Shown: positions 16,696-26,089, counted from the stretch's first letter. The stretch is DNA of 64,000 nt from Streptomyces sp. Z26 (GCF_003665095.1 NZ_RCHV01000002.1:3823501-3887500); one strand, 5' to 3'. The notes: a model not told the origin generated them from the sequence alone. Numbers and translations are program-made.

Positions 16696-17772
16696 GTGCA
16701 CGAGGACGGTACGGACGGGCCCGGCGCGGCGCCCGGCGCCCGGGGCGACGCGCCCGTCGGCTGGCGGGACGCGACGGAGCGGGCGCTGTACGGGCCGGGC
16801 GGGTTCTTCGTACGGGAGGAGCCGGGGGCGCACTTCCGTACGTCGGTGCACGCCTCCCGCCTGTTCGCGCGCGCCGTCGCCCGGCTGACGGACCGGGTGG
16901 ACGCCGCGCTGGGGCGGCCCGCCGAACTGGCGCTGCTGGACGTCGGCGCGGGGCGCGGCGAGCTGCACGCGGGCGTGCTCGACGAGGTGGACGGCGCGCT
17001 CGCGCGCCGCCTGCGCCCGTGCGCCGTGGAGCGCGCGCCCCGGCCGCCCGCGCTCGACGCGCGCGTGGAGTGGCGGGACGCGCTGCCGCCGCCGGGTTCG
17101 GTGACGGGGCTCGTGTTCGCCAACGAGTGGCTGGACAACGTGCCGCTGGACGTCGCGGAGGTCGACGCGGACGGCGTCGCGCGCTACGTACGCGTGGACC
17201 GTACGGGCCGCGAGCGGCTCGGCGGCCCGGTCGGCGGCGCGGACGCGCGCTGGCTGGAACGCTGGTGGCCGCTGGGCCCGGAACCGGGGCTGCGCGCGGA
17301 GATCGGGCGGACGCGCGACGAGGCGTGGGCGGCCGCCGCGGGCACGCTGGCGCGCGGCCTCGCCGTCGCCGTCGACTACGCGCACACGCGCGCCGACCGG
17401 CCGCCGTTCGGCACCCTCACCGGCTACCTCGACGGCCGCGAGGTGCGCGCCGTCCCCGACGGCGGCCGCGACCTCACCGCGCACGTCGCGCTCGACGCGT
17501 GCGCCGCCGCGGTCGGCGCCGGCGGTGGCGGCGACGGCGCGGGCGGCGCGCACGCGGGGCGCGGCGGCACGGCGTACACGCAGCGCGCCGCGCTGCACGC
17601 GCTCGGCGTGCACGGCGGGCGGCCGCCGCTGTCGTGGGCGACGACGGACGCGGCGGCGTACGTGCGCGCGCTGGGTACGGCGGGGGAGGCGGCGGAGCTG
17701 ACCGACCCGGGCGGGCTGGGCGGGTTCACGTGGCTGGTGTGCCCGGTGGGGATGGCCGACCCGTTCGCCTGA
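16696..17772 (+). CDS. MidA/NDUFAF7-like SAM-dependent methyltransferase
   Basis: A 358-residue methyltransferase. The order of motifs, YGPGGFFVREEPGAHFRTSVHASRLFARAV, the SAM-binding LALLDVGAGRGELHAGVL, then VFANEWLDNVPLDV and AVAVDYAHTRADRP, matches the MidA/NDUFAF7 family (PF02636). In mitochondria NDUFAF7 dimethylates an arginine of the complex I subunit NDUFS2 (NuoD). A lone nuoD gene begins only 2.1 kb away, making it a plausible substrate. A Gly/Ala insert lies near 275-295. GTG at 16696 gives the family N-terminus; upstream in-frame sequence overlaps the divergent kinase promoter. Confidence 0.82.
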   Translation: MHEDGTDGPGAAPGARGDAPVGWRDATERALYGPGGFFVREEPGAHFRTSVHASRLFARAVARLTDRVDAALGRPAELALLDVGAGRGELHAGVLDEVDGALARRLRPCAVERAPRPPALDARVEWRDALPPPGSVTGLVFANEWLDNVPLDVAEVDADGVARYVRVDRTGRERLGGPVGGADARWLERWWPLGPEPGLRAEIGRTRDEAWAAAAGTLARGLAVAVDYAHTRADRPPFGTLTGYLDGREVRAVPDGGRDLTAHVALDACAAAVGAGGGGDGAGGAHAGRGGTAYTQRAALHALGVHGGRPPLSWATTDAAAYVRALGTAGEAAELTDPGGLGGFTWLVCPVGMADPFA

Positions 17773-17808
17773 GGCGGTCGGCGCCCGCCCCGCCCCGGCC
17801 CGTACGGA

Positions 17809-19209
17809 TCACGCGCCCGCCGCGCCCGTACCCGTACCCGCCGCCCCCGCGTCGCCCGTCAGCCACCGTTCCGGGGCCGCCTCGCGGCGCCCCGTACGGG
17901 AGCGCTCCGCCTGGGCCGCGACGAACGCGTACGCCTCCGCCTCGTCCCGCTGCCGCCCCGCCGCCCAGCCCCGCGCGCCGTGGTCCACCACGACGTCCGC
18001 CAGCCCCAACCGCCGCTGCCACGGCCCCTGCCGCAGCCGTACGGACTGCACCTTGGCGTGCGGCACCAGCTCCGTACGGCGCCGCAGCAGGCCGTTCCGG
18101 GTGACGAACACCGCGTCCGTCACCCCCTGCCCGTAGCCGCGCCTGCGGACGGGCGCCGACCAGCGAGACCGGTCCGGGGACCGGACGGCCGCCGCCTCCG
18201 CCGCCGCCAGGTCGGCGCCCGGCAGTACGCGCGCCAGCACCCGGGCCGCGTCGGCGCGCGTCGCGACGGGCAGCAGGACGCCGTTCGCGCCGCCCTTGTC
18301 GCCCTTCGCCGCGCCCGCGACCTCCAACTCGACGCGCACCCAGCCGCGGCGGCGCCACAGCAGCGGTTCGCTGACCCGTACGTACTGCACGCGGCCCGGC
18401 GGCACCGTCGCGTGCTCCCGGTCGAGCAGGCCGTGGTCGAGGCGGAGGCCGTCGGGCGACTCCGCCACCGTCCAGTCGAACTCGGTCAGGAAACGCCCCA
18501 GGCTGCTCGTCCACACCCCGCCCAGCAGGGGCAGCCCGACGGCGAGCGCGGGCCAGGGGCTGCCCGCCACCAGGTAGACGACCGGCGGCACCGCCAGCGC
18601 CGCGGCCAGCGCCGCCCAGACGCCGCCGCTCAGCAGCAGCGCGGTGACGAGCGTGCCCGTACGGACCCGCAGCAGCTCGCGCGACGGCGCCTCGCCCGCC
18701 AGCGGCGCGGCCTCGGGCGCCATGCCCGCGGCGCGCGCGAGGAGTTCGGCGCGGAGGGCGACGGCGTCGCGTTCGCCCAGGTACGCCAGTTCGTCGCGGG
18801 CCTCGGTGCCGACGACGTCCAGTTTCAGCTTGGCGACCTGCGCGACGCGGGCGAGTAGCGGGCGGCTCACGTCGACGCCCTGGACGCGGTCCAGCCGGAT
18901 GTGGGCGGTACGGCGGAAGAACAGGCCGGTACGGATGCGGAGTTCGGTGTCCGTCACGGAGTAGCGGGTGAACCACCAGGAGAGGAAGCCGTACGCGCCC
19001 GCCACCGGCAGCAGGACGGCGAAGCCCAACAGCAGCCAGCCCAGGGTCAGTTCGGTGAACCACCGGCGGGCGCGCTCGAAGTCCTGCACCGCGAAGACGG
19101 CGATGCCCGCGACCGGCGCCCACGCCCGCCGCCACGGCGTGACGGGGTGCAGGCGGCGGCCCTCCGACGGGGCGGGCGCCGTGGGCGCGGGCGGCCGGGG
19201 CGCGTTCAC
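17809..19209 (-). CDS. Bacterial PH-domain membrane protein (YdbT-like, DUF304 repeats)
   Basis: A 466-residue protein with hydrophobic pairs near 50-80 and 195-245 and three bacterial PH (bPH2/DUF304) modules. The first is YSVTDTELRIRTGLFFRRTAHIRLDRVQGVDV, the second surrounds HGLLDREHATVPPGRVQYVRV, the third VFVTRNGLLRRRTELVPHAKVQSVRL. This is the layout of YdbT, whose neighbour YdbS is a short single-domain partner. In Bacillus the pair is linked to resistance to some antibiotics; the role here is unknown. GTG at 19209 overlaps the stop of the upstream partner by 4 bp, so they are coupled. Confidence 0.85.
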   Translation of the reverse strand: MNAPRPPAPTAPAPSEGRRLHPVTPWRRAWAPVAGIAVFAVQDFERARRWFTELTLGWLLLGFAVLLPVAGAYGFLSWWFTRYSVTDTELRIRTGLFFRRTAHIRLDRVQGVDVSRPLLARVAQVAKLKLDVVGTEARDELAYLGERDAVALRAELLARAAGMAPEAAPLAGEAPSRELLRVRTGTLVTALLLSGGVWAALAAALAVPPVVYLVAGSPWPALAVGLPLLGGVWTSSLGRFLTEFDWTVAESPDGLRLDHGLLDREHATVPPGRVQYVRVSEPLLWRRRGWVRVELEVAGAAKGDKGGANGVLLPVATRADAARVLARVLPGADLAAAEAAAVRSPDRSRWSAPVRRRGYGQGVTDAVFVTRNGLLRRRTELVPHAKVQSVRLRQGPWQRRLGLADVVVDHGARGWAAGRQRDEAEAYAFVAAQAERSRTGRREAAPERWLTGDAGAAGTGTGAAGA

Positions 19210-19811
19210 AGCCCCGCCGAACGGGCCTCGCCCAGCTCCGTGAGCCGGTCCCGCAGCCGCTCCGCCTCGGCGGGCGACAGCCCCGGGATGGTGGCGTCGG
19301 TGGTCGCGGCGGCGGTGTGCAGCTGGAGGCGGGCGAGGCCGTGCCGGCGCTCCAACGGGCCGGAGGTGACCTCGACGAGCTGCATCCGCCCGTACGGCAC
19401 CACCGTCAGCCCGCGCCACAGCACGCCGCGCGAGATGAGCAGGTCGTCGGCGCGCTCCGCGTAGCGCCACGAGCGCCAGTTGCGGGCCAGCGCGCCCCAG
19501 CCCCACCCGGCCGCGGCCAGCGGCGGCAGCGCGCACAGCGCCCAGACGGGGGCGGCGAACACGGCGGGGAGCACGCCCGCGAGGGCGGCGGCGGGGAGGA
19601 GCGTGCCGAGCAGCACGAGGCGGCGCAGCCGGAGGAGGGCGGGCTCGACGGGGCGCCAGGGGGTGTCGGCGTACGGGTCCGGGGCCGGGTCCGCCGTCGG
19701 TTCCGGAGCGGCGTCCGCCCCCGGGTCCGTACGCCCGCCCGCGCCCGTACGTGTCCCGGCGCCCGTACGTATCCCCGCGCCCGTACCGTCCCTGTCCCCG
19801 TCCGTGGTCAT
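19206..19811 (-). CDS. Bacterial PH-domain membrane protein (YdbS-like)
   Basis: A 201-residue protein. The first 45 residues are a low-complexity string (repeated GTRTGAG-like units plus Asp/Pro-rich sequence). Two membrane helices follow (about 66-105), then one bPH2 domain with the hallmark DDLLISRGVLWRGLTVVPYGRMQLVEVTSGPLERRHGLARLQLHTA. It is the short partner of the YdbT-like protein encoded directly downstream with a 4-bp overlap. ATG at 19811 is taken; longer in-frame starts would run into the nuoD promoter. Confidence 0.84.
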   Translation of the reverse strand: MTTDGDRDGTGAGIRTGAGTRTGAGGRTDPGADAAPEPTADPAPDPYADTPWRPVEPALLRLRRLVLLGTLLPAAALAGVLPAVFAAPVWALCALPPLAAAGWGWGALARNWRSWRYAERADDLLISRGVLWRGLTVVPYGRMQLVEVTSGPLERRHGLARLQLHTAAATTDATIPGLSPAEAERLRDRLTELGEARSAGL

Positions 19812-19891
19812 GCGTGCAGCGTAGGCCCGTCCCCGCGCGGGCGGGCGCTCCCGGGGGAGCGGGACCGGCGGCGGGTGCCACACTATGGGCC

Positions 19892-21034
19892 ATGACGGAG
19901 ACGACGGTCGGCATCGGAGGCGCCGCCGAGAGCACCGACATGGTGCTCAACATCGGCCCGCAGCACCCCTCCACCCACGGCGTGCTGCGGCTGCGCCTCG
20001 TCCTGGACGGCGAACGGATCACCGCCGCCGAACCGGTCGTCGGCTACATGCACCGCGGCGCGGAGAAGCTGTTCGAGGCCCGCGACTACCGGCAGATCAT
20101 CGTCCTCGCCAACCGGCACGACTGGCTGTCCGCGTTCTCCAACGAACTCGGCGTCGTGCTGGCCGTCGAGCGGATGCTCGGCATGGAGGTCCCCGAGCGC
20201 GCCGTCTGGACCCGCACCCTGCTCGCGGAGCTGAACAGGGTGCTGAACCACATGATGTTCCTCGGCTCGTACCCCCTCGAACTCGGCGGCATCACCCCGG
20301 TCTTCTACTCGTTCCGCGAGCGCGAGGAGCTCCAGAACGTGATGGAGGAGGTCTCCGGCGGGCGCATGCACTACATGTTCAACCGCGTCGGCGGCCTCAA
20401 GGACGACCTCCCGGCCGGTTGGACCGCCCGCGCCCGCGCCGCCGTCGCCGCCGTCCGCTCCCGCATGGACGTCTACGACCGGCTGGTGCTGGGCAACGAG
20501 ATCTTCCGCGGCCGTACGGAAGGCGTCGGCGTCCTCACCCCGGAGACCGCGCACGCGTACGGCGTCAGCGGCCCCATCGCCCGCGCCTCCGGCGTGGACT
20601 TCGACCTGCGCCGCGACGAGCCGTACCTCGCGTACGGCGAACTCGGCGACGTGCTGCGCGTCGCCACCCGCGACACCGGCGACTGCCTCGCCCGCTTCGA
20701 GGTCCTCCTCGAACAGGCCCACAACTCCCTCGCGCTGGCCGACGCCTGCCTCGACCGGCTCGCGGACCTCCCGCCCGGACCTGTCAACCAGCGGCTGCCG
20801 AAGGTGCTCAAGGCACCCGAGGGCGCCACGTACGCCTGGACGGAGAACCCGCTCGGCCTGAACGGCTACTACCTCGTCTCCAAGGGCGAGAAGACCCCGC
20901 ACCGGCTGAAGCTCCGCTCCGCGTCGTTCAACAACATTCAGGCGCTCGTCGAGCTGCTGCCCGGGACGCTCGTCGCGGACATGGTGGCGATCCTGGGGTC
21001 GTTCTTCTTCGTCGTGGGCGACATCGACAAGTGA
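19892..21034 (+). CDS. nuoD: NADH-quinone oxidoreductase subunit D, isolated copy
   Basis: A 380-residue NuoD-family protein, slightly shorter than typical (about 400-440). LNIGPQHPSTHGVLRL at the N-terminus, GYMHRGAEKLFEARDYRQ in the quinone-site region and the C-terminal SFFFVVGDIDK are all characteristic. No other nuo genes are near, so it is the second, stand-alone copy known in Streptomyces rather than part of the 14-gene operon. Whether it joins complex I or another quinone-reactive complex is not settled by sequence. The arginine in HRGAEK aligns with the one methylated in mitochondrial NDUFS2, relevant to the MidA-like gene nearby. ATG at 19892. Confidence 0.93.
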   Translation: MTETTVGIGGAAESTDMVLNIGPQHPSTHGVLRLRLVLDGERITAAEPVVGYMHRGAEKLFEARDYRQIIVLANRHDWLSAFSNELGVVLAVERMLGMEVPERAVWTRTLLAELNRVLNHMMFLGSYPLELGGITPVFYSFREREELQNVMEEVSGGRMHYMFNRVGGLKDDLPAGWTARARAAVAAVRSRMDVYDRLVLGNEIFRGRTEGVGVLTPETAHAYGVSGPIARASGVDFDLRRDEPYLAYGELGDVLRVATRDTGDCLARFEVLLEQAHNSLALADACLDRLADLPPGPVNQRLPKVLKAPEGATYAWTENPLGLNGYYLVSKGEKTPHRLKLRSASFNNIQALVELLPGTLVADMVAILGSFFFVVGDIDK

Positions 21035-21173
21035 GCCGGGCGCGCCCGTCTGCCGCCGGGGCGGCCCGCGCGCGGTACGGGCGGGCGGCGGCGCTCACGT
21101 AGCATGGCCGGGCATCGTCACATCGTCCGGTACCCCGCGCGGACCGGAACGGAAGACGGAAGGTCAGCACCCC

Positions 21174-22214
21174 GTGAACGCACACCCCGAGCCCGATCCC
21201 GCGTCCGGGCCCGCCTCCCCGCACGACGCCTCCCCGCCCGGTGCCGAGCCGCTGCCCGTACGGGCCGAGGACCGCCCCGCGCGGCTGGACGTCGGCGTCG
21301 TCGGCACCGGCCGTGTCGGCCCCGCCCTCGCCGCCGCGCTGCGGCTCGCCGGACACCGGCCGGTGGCCGCGTCGGGCGTCTCCGAGGCGTCCCGCACCAG
21401 GGCCGCCGCGCTGCTCCCGGACGTACCCCTGGTGGAGCCCGCCGAGGTGCTGGCGCGCTGCGACCTCGTCCTCCTCACCGTCCCTGACGACGCGCTGCCC
21501 GCCCTGGCCAAGGGCCTCGCGGAGACCGGTTCCGTACGGCCGGGGCAGCTGGTCGTGCACGCGTCCGGGCGGTACGGCACGGACGTGCTGGAGCCGGTGC
21601 TGCGCGCGGGCGGACTGCCGTTGGCGCTGCACCCGGTGATGACGTTCACGGGTACGCCGGTCGACGTGCAGCGGCTCGCGGGCTGCTCGTTCGGCGTCAC
21701 CGCGCCCGAGGAGCTGCGGCTCGCCGCCGAGGCCCTGGTGATCGAGATGGGCGGCGAACCGGAGTGGATCGCGGAGGACGCCCGCCCGCTGTACCACGCG
21801 GCGCTCGCCCTCGGCGCGAACCACCTGGTGACGCTCGTCGCGCAGGCCATGGAGCTGCTGCGGTCGGCGGGCGTGGCCGCCCCCGACCGGATGCTCGGGC
21901 CGCTGCTCGGCGCCGCCCTCGACAACGCGCTGCGCTCCGGCGACGCCGCCCTCACCGGCCCGGTGGCGCGCGGCGACGCGGGTACGGTCGCCGCGCACGT
22001 CGGCGAGCTGCGGGCGCACGCGCCGCACGCCGTCGCCGGGTACCTGGCGATGGCCCGTACGACCGCGGACCGCGCGCTCGCGCACGGGCTGCTCAAGCCG
22101 GAGCTGGCGGAGGACCTGCTGGACGTGCTGTCCGGGCCGGGCGGCTCGGGCGGGAGCGGTGGCCCGGCCGGTTCCGGCGGCTCCGCGCGCCCCGGTGGGG
22201 AGGACGGGCGGTGA
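21174..22214 (+). CDS. Rossmann-like / DUF2520 oxidoreductase
   Basis: A 346-residue protein with an N-terminal NAD(P)-binding motif LDVGVVGTGRVGPALAAAL (after a 35-residue Pro-rich leader) and a C-terminal helical DUF2520 domain (YHAALALGANHLVTLVAQAMELL). The fold resembles ketopantoate reductase and pyrroline-carboxylate reductase, but the catalytic lysine of PanE cannot be assigned by eye. Position at the head of the panC operon with a 4-bp overlap (GTGA) makes a role in pantothenate synthesis attractive but unproven. The C-terminus is a Gly/Ser tail. GTG at 21174. Confidence 0.85.
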   Translation: MNAHPEPDPASGPASPHDASPPGAEPLPVRAEDRPARLDVGVVGTGRVGPALAAALRLAGHRPVAASGVSEASRTRAAALLPDVPLVEPAEVLARCDLVLLTVPDDALPALAKGLAETGSVRPGQLVVHASGRYGTDVLEPVLRAGGLPLALHPVMTFTGTPVDVQRLAGCSFGVTAPEELRLAAEALVIEMGGEPEWIAEDARPLYHAALALGANHLVTLVAQAMELLRSAGVAAPDRMLGPLLGAALDNALRSGDAALTGPVARGDAGTVAAHVGELRAHAPHAVAGYLAMARTTADRALAHGLLKPELAEDLLDVLSGPGGSGGSGGPAGSGGSARPGGEDGR

Positions 22215-23167
22215 CGGCCGCCGCCCCCGGGCCCGGCACCCCGGCCGCCGCCCCCGCCGCGTCGCTCCGGCTCGCCCGTACGGCCGCCGAGCTGCCCGCG
22301 CCGCCCGACCGCGCGCGCGGCGTCCGCCGCGCCGTCGTCATGACGATGGGCGCCCTGCACGACGGCCACGCCGCCCTCGTCCGTGCCGCCCGCGCGCGGG
22401 TCGGCGCCGACGGCCAGGTGGTGGTGACGGTCTTCGTCAACCCGCTCCAGTTCGGGCCGGGCGAGGACCTCGACCGCTACCCGCGCACCCTCGACGCCGA
22501 CCTCCGCGTCGCCGCCGACGCGGGCGCGGACACGGTCTTCGCGCCCGCCGCCGACGAGGTGTACCCGGGCGGCGAGCCGCAGGTACGCGTCGCGGCGGGC
22601 CCCATGGGCGCCCGGCTCGAAGGCGCCCACCGGCCCGGCCACTTCGACGGGATGCTCACCGTCGTCGCCAAGCTGCTCCACCTCACCGCCCCCGACGTCG
22701 CGTACTACGGGCAGAAGGACGCGCAGCAGCTCGCCCTCATCCGCCGCATGGCCCGCGACCTGAACTTCCCCGTCGAGATCGTCGGCGTCCCGACCGTACG
22801 GGAGCCCGACGGCCTCGCCCTCTCCAGCCGCAACCGCTACCTCGACCCCGCCGGACGCCGTACCGCCCTCGCCCTCTCCCGCGCCCTCACCGCGGGCGCC
22901 GCCGCCGCGCACGAGGGCCCCGAGGCGGTCCGTACGGCGGCCCGGCGCGCGCTGGCGGAGTCCCGGGACGCGGCGCCGCCGCTGGAGACCGACTACCTGG
23001 CGCTCGTCGACCCGGCCGACTTCCGCGAGGTGACCGGGGAGTTCGCGGGCGAGGCGGTCCTCGCCGTCGCGGCGCGCGTCGGCGCCACCCGGCTGATCGA
23101 CAACGTACGCGTCCCGCTCACCCCGCCCGGCGCCGCCGGGGACCCGCTGACGGAGGGCACCCCATGA
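22211..23167 (+). CDS. panC: Pantothenate synthetase
   Basis: Joins pantoate and beta-alanine with ATP. The 318-residue protein has VVMTMGALHDGHAALVRAAR (HxGH nucleotidyltransferase motif as HDGH), VTVFVNPLQFGPGEDLDRYPRT, YYGQKDAQQLALIRRMARDL and the KMSKS-like LALSSRNRYL, all in the expected order. GTG at 22211 overlaps the DUF2520 stop; its own stop overlaps nadB by 4 bp. The first 25 residues are Ala/Pro-rich and variable. Confidence 0.96.
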   Translation: MTAAAPGPGTPAAAPAASLRLARTAAELPAPPDRARGVRRAVVMTMGALHDGHAALVRAARARVGADGQVVVTVFVNPLQFGPGEDLDRYPRTLDADLRVAADAGADTVFAPAADEVYPGGEPQVRVAAGPMGARLEGAHRPGHFDGMLTVVAKLLHLTAPDVAYYGQKDAQQLALIRRMARDLNFPVEIVGVPTVREPDGLALSSRNRYLDPAGRRTALALSRALTAGAAAAHEGPEAVRTAARRALAESRDAAPPLETDYLALVDPADFREVTGEFAGEAVLAVAARVGATRLIDNVRVPLTPPGAAGDPLTEGTP

Positions 23168-24984
23168 CCGCGCTGCCCGCGCCCCCGCCCGGCTGGACGC
23201 TCGACGCGGACGTCGTCGTCGTGGGCTCCGGCGTCGCCGGACTGACCACCGCGCTCCGCTGCGCGGCGGCGGGCCGCCGTACGGTCGTGGTGACCAAGGC
23301 CCGCCTCGACGACGGCTCGACGCGCTGGGCGCAGGGCGGCATCGCCGCCGCGCTCGGCGACGGCGACACCCCCGACCAACACCTGGACGACACGCTCGTG
23401 GCGGGCGTGGGCTTGTGCGACGAGACGGCCGTACGCACGCTGGTCACCGAGGGGCCCGACGCCGTACGCCGCCTCATCGCCACCGGCGCCCGCTTCGACG
23501 CGTCCCGCGACGGCGGCATCGCGCTGACCCGCGAGGGCGGCCACCACCGCGACCGCATCGCGCACGCGGGCGGCGACGCGACGGGCGCGGAGATCTCGCG
23601 GGCGCTGGTGGAGGCCGTACGGACCGCGGGCCGCGCCGGGCAGGGCGCGGACGCGGGTACGGACCCCGCGCCCGGCACCATCCGCACCGTGGAGAACGCC
23701 CTCGTCCTCGACCTGCTCACCGCCCCCGACGGCCGCACCGCCGGCGTCACCCTGCACGTCATGGGCGAGGGCCAGCACGACGGCGTCGGCGCGGTGCACG
23801 CGCCCGCCGTGGTGCTCGCCACCGGCGGCATGGGCCAGGTCTTCTCCGCCACGACCAACCCGGACGTGTCCACCGGCGACGGCGTGGCGCTGGCGCTGCG
23901 CGCGGGCGCGGAGGTCAGCGACCTGGAGTTCGTGCAGTTCCACCCGACGGTCCTGCACCTGGGGCGGGGCGCGGAGGGGCAGCAGCCGCTCATATCCGAG
24001 GCCGTGCGCGGCGAGGGCGCGCACCTCGTCGACGCCGACGGCGTCCGCTTCATGCTCGGGCAGCACGAACTCGCCGAGCTGGCCCCCCGCGACATCGTCG
24101 CCAAGGCCATCACGCGCCGGATGCGCGAGCACGGCACAGACCACATGTACCTCGACGCCCGCCACTTCGGTGCCGACATGTGGGCCCGCCGCTTCCCGAC
24201 GATCCTCGCCGCGTGCCGCGCCCACGGCATCGACCCGGTGACCGAGCCGATCCCGGTCTCGCCCGCCGCGCACTACGCGTCCGGCGGCGTCCGCACCGAC
24301 CGGTACGGCCGTACGACCGTCCCCGGCCTCTACGCCTGCGGCGAGGCCGCCTGCACCGGGGTGCACGGCGCGAACCGGCTCGCGTCCAACTCCCTGCTGG
24401 AAGGGCTGGTGTTCGCGGAGCGCATCGCCCAGGACATCGCGGCGGCCCCGCCCGCCCCGCCCGTCCCCGTGGCCCCGGCGAACGCCTCCGCCGAGCCCGT
24501 ACGGCTGCTGCCCGCCGACTCCCGTACGGCGATCCAGCGGACCATGACGGAGGGCGCGGGCGTGCTGCGTTCCGGCGCCAGCCTCACCCGCGCCGCCGAA
24601 CGGCTCGACGCGCTCCACGGGGAGACGGCGCACAAGCCCGCCGAACCGGGCGTCGACACCTGGGAGACCGCCAACCTGCACCTCGTCGCCCGCGTCCTGG
24701 TCGCCGCCGCCCTCCGCCGCACCGAGACGCGCGGCTGCCACTGGCGCGAGGACCACCCGGAACGGGACGACGCCGCCTGGCGCCGCCACCTCACGCTGTC
24801 CCTGCGCCCGGACGGCGCCCCGCACCCCGACGGCAGCGGCCCCGCCGAGGCGGCCCTCGACGTGCGTACGACCGAGGGCACCGCGTTCCCGCCCGTCCTG
24901 CCCGGACCCGCGCCCGTACCGGCGCCCGCGCCCGCACCCGTACCGCCCGGAAGCCGGACCGCCGCCCCCGAGGAGACCCCTTGA
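23164..24984 (+). CDS. nadB: L-aspartate oxidase
   Basis: FAD enzyme making iminoaspartate, first step of de novo NAD synthesis. The 606-residue protein has VVVVGSGVAGLTTALRCAAAGR (FAD dinucleotide fold), STRWAQGGIAAALGDGD, VVLATGGMGQVFSATTNP, EFVQFHPT, ASGGVRTD and GLYACGEAACTGVHGANRLASNSLLEGLVF. The C-terminal 60 residues are a Pro/Ala-rich extension. ATG at 23164 overlaps the panC stop (ATGA). nadC follows with a TTGA overlap. nadA, the next enzyme, is not in the window. Confidence 0.96.
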   Translation: MTALPAPPPGWTLDADVVVVGSGVAGLTTALRCAAAGRRTVVVTKARLDDGSTRWAQGGIAAALGDGDTPDQHLDDTLVAGVGLCDETAVRTLVTEGPDAVRRLIATGARFDASRDGGIALTREGGHHRDRIAHAGGDATGAEISRALVEAVRTAGRAGQGADAGTDPAPGTIRTVENALVLDLLTAPDGRTAGVTLHVMGEGQHDGVGAVHAPAVVLATGGMGQVFSATTNPDVSTGDGVALALRAGAEVSDLEFVQFHPTVLHLGRGAEGQQPLISEAVRGEGAHLVDADGVRFMLGQHELAELAPRDIVAKAITRRMREHGTDHMYLDARHFGADMWARRFPTILAACRAHGIDPVTEPIPVSPAAHYASGGVRTDRYGRTTVPGLYACGEAACTGVHGANRLASNSLLEGLVFAERIAQDIAAAPPAPPVPVAPANASAEPVRLLPADSRTAIQRTMTEGAGVLRSGASLTRAAERLDALHGETAHKPAEPGVDTWETANLHLVARVLVAAALRRTETRGCHWREDHPERDDAAWRRHLTLSLRPDGAPHPDGSGPAEAALDVRTTEGTAFPPVLPGPAPVPAPAPAPVPPGSRTAAPEETP

Positions 24985-26087
24985 CCAGCCCCACCCCCGA
25001 CGACGAGCACCGCCCCGAGCCCGTGGACGTGCCCCTGCTCCACATCGGCGGCGCCCCCGCCGCGGCCACCCCGGGGGGCGGAGGCTGCGGGGACGACTGC
25101 GGCTGCGGCGCCGACTCCCCGTACGCCGCCGGGCGCGACTACGGTCTCGACCCCCTCGACTGCGGCCTCGACCAGGGCCTCGCCCGGCTCCTCCAGGAGG
25201 CGGGCCTCGACCCGGTGCAGGTCGAGGACATCGCGCACCTCGCCATCGAGGAGGACCTCGACCACGGCGTGGACGTCACCACCGTCGCCACCGTCCCCGA
25301 GGACGCCGTGGCCACGGGCGACTTCACGGCCCGCGAGGCCGGTACGGTCGCGGGCCTGCGCATCGCGGAGGCCGTCCTCTCCGTCGTCTGCACCGACGAG
25401 CTGGAGGTGGAGCGGCACGCCGAGGACGGCGACCGCGTCGTCCCCGGCCAGCCGCTGCTGACCGTCCGCGCCCGCACCCGCGACCTGCTCACCGGCGAGC
25501 GCGGCGCGCTCAACCTCCTGTGCCGCCTCTCCGGCATCGCCACCGCGACCCGCGCCTGGTCGGACGTGCTGGAGGGGACCCGTACGCGCGTCCGCGACAC
25601 CCGTAAGACGACTCCGGGGCTACGGGCGCTGGAGAAGTACGCGGTCCGCTGCGGTGGCGGGGTCAACCACCGCTTCTCGCTGTCCGACGCGGCGCTCGTC
25701 AAGGACAACCACGTGATCGCGGCGGGCGGCGTCGCCGAGGCGTTCCGCAAGGTGCGGGCCGCGGCGGCGGAGTTCGGCGCCGAGGGGCTGCCGATCGAGG
25801 TGGAGGTCGACCGGCTCGACCAGCTCGAACCCGTTCTCGCCGAGGGCGCAGACCTGCTGCTCCTCGACAACTTCACGCCCGAGCAGACGGCGGAGGCCGT
25901 CGCGCTCGTCGCGGGCCGCGCGCTGCTGGAGTCCTCCGGCAGGCTGACGCTCGCGACGGCACGCGCGTACGCCGACACCGGGGTCGACTTCCTGGCCGTC
26001 GGCGCGCTCACGCACTCCGCGCCGATCCTCGACATCGGCCTGGACCTGCGCGAGGACGCCCGCGACGCGGCGGCGGAGGTCGGCTGA
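24981..26087 (+). CDS. nadC: Nicotinate-nucleotide pyrophosphorylase (quinolinate phosphoribosyltransferase)
   Basis: Converts quinolinate and PRPP to nicotinate mononucleotide. Core motifs: EEDLDHGVDVTT, GERGALNLLCRLSGIATATR, RDTRKTTPGLRALEKYAVRCGGGVNHRF, KDNHVIAAGG and LLLLDNFTPEQ. The 368-residue protein is about 80 longer than usual because of an N-terminal extension holding the Cys cluster CGDDCGCG and Asp/Cys-rich sequence. The rare start TTG at 24981 is chosen because it overlaps the nadB stop (TTGA) exactly as other junctions in this operon do. coaX starts 2 bp after the stop. Confidence 0.94.
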   Translation: MTSPTPDDEHRPEPVDVPLLHIGGAPAAATPGGGGCGDDCGCGADSPYAAGRDYGLDPLDCGLDQGLARLLQEAGLDPVQVEDIAHLAIEEDLDHGVDVTTVATVPEDAVATGDFTAREAGTVAGLRIAEAVLSVVCTDELEVERHAEDGDRVVPGQPLLTVRARTRDLLTGERGALNLLCRLSGIATATRAWSDVLEGTRTRVRDTRKTTPGLRALEKYAVRCGGGVNHRFSLSDAALVKDNHVIAAGGVAEAFRKVRAAAAEFGAEGLPIEVEVDRLDQLEPVLAEGADLLLLDNFTPEQTAEAVALVAGRALLESSGRLTLATARAYADTGVDFLAVGALTHSAPILDIGLDLREDARDAAAEVG

Positions 26088-26089
26088 GC

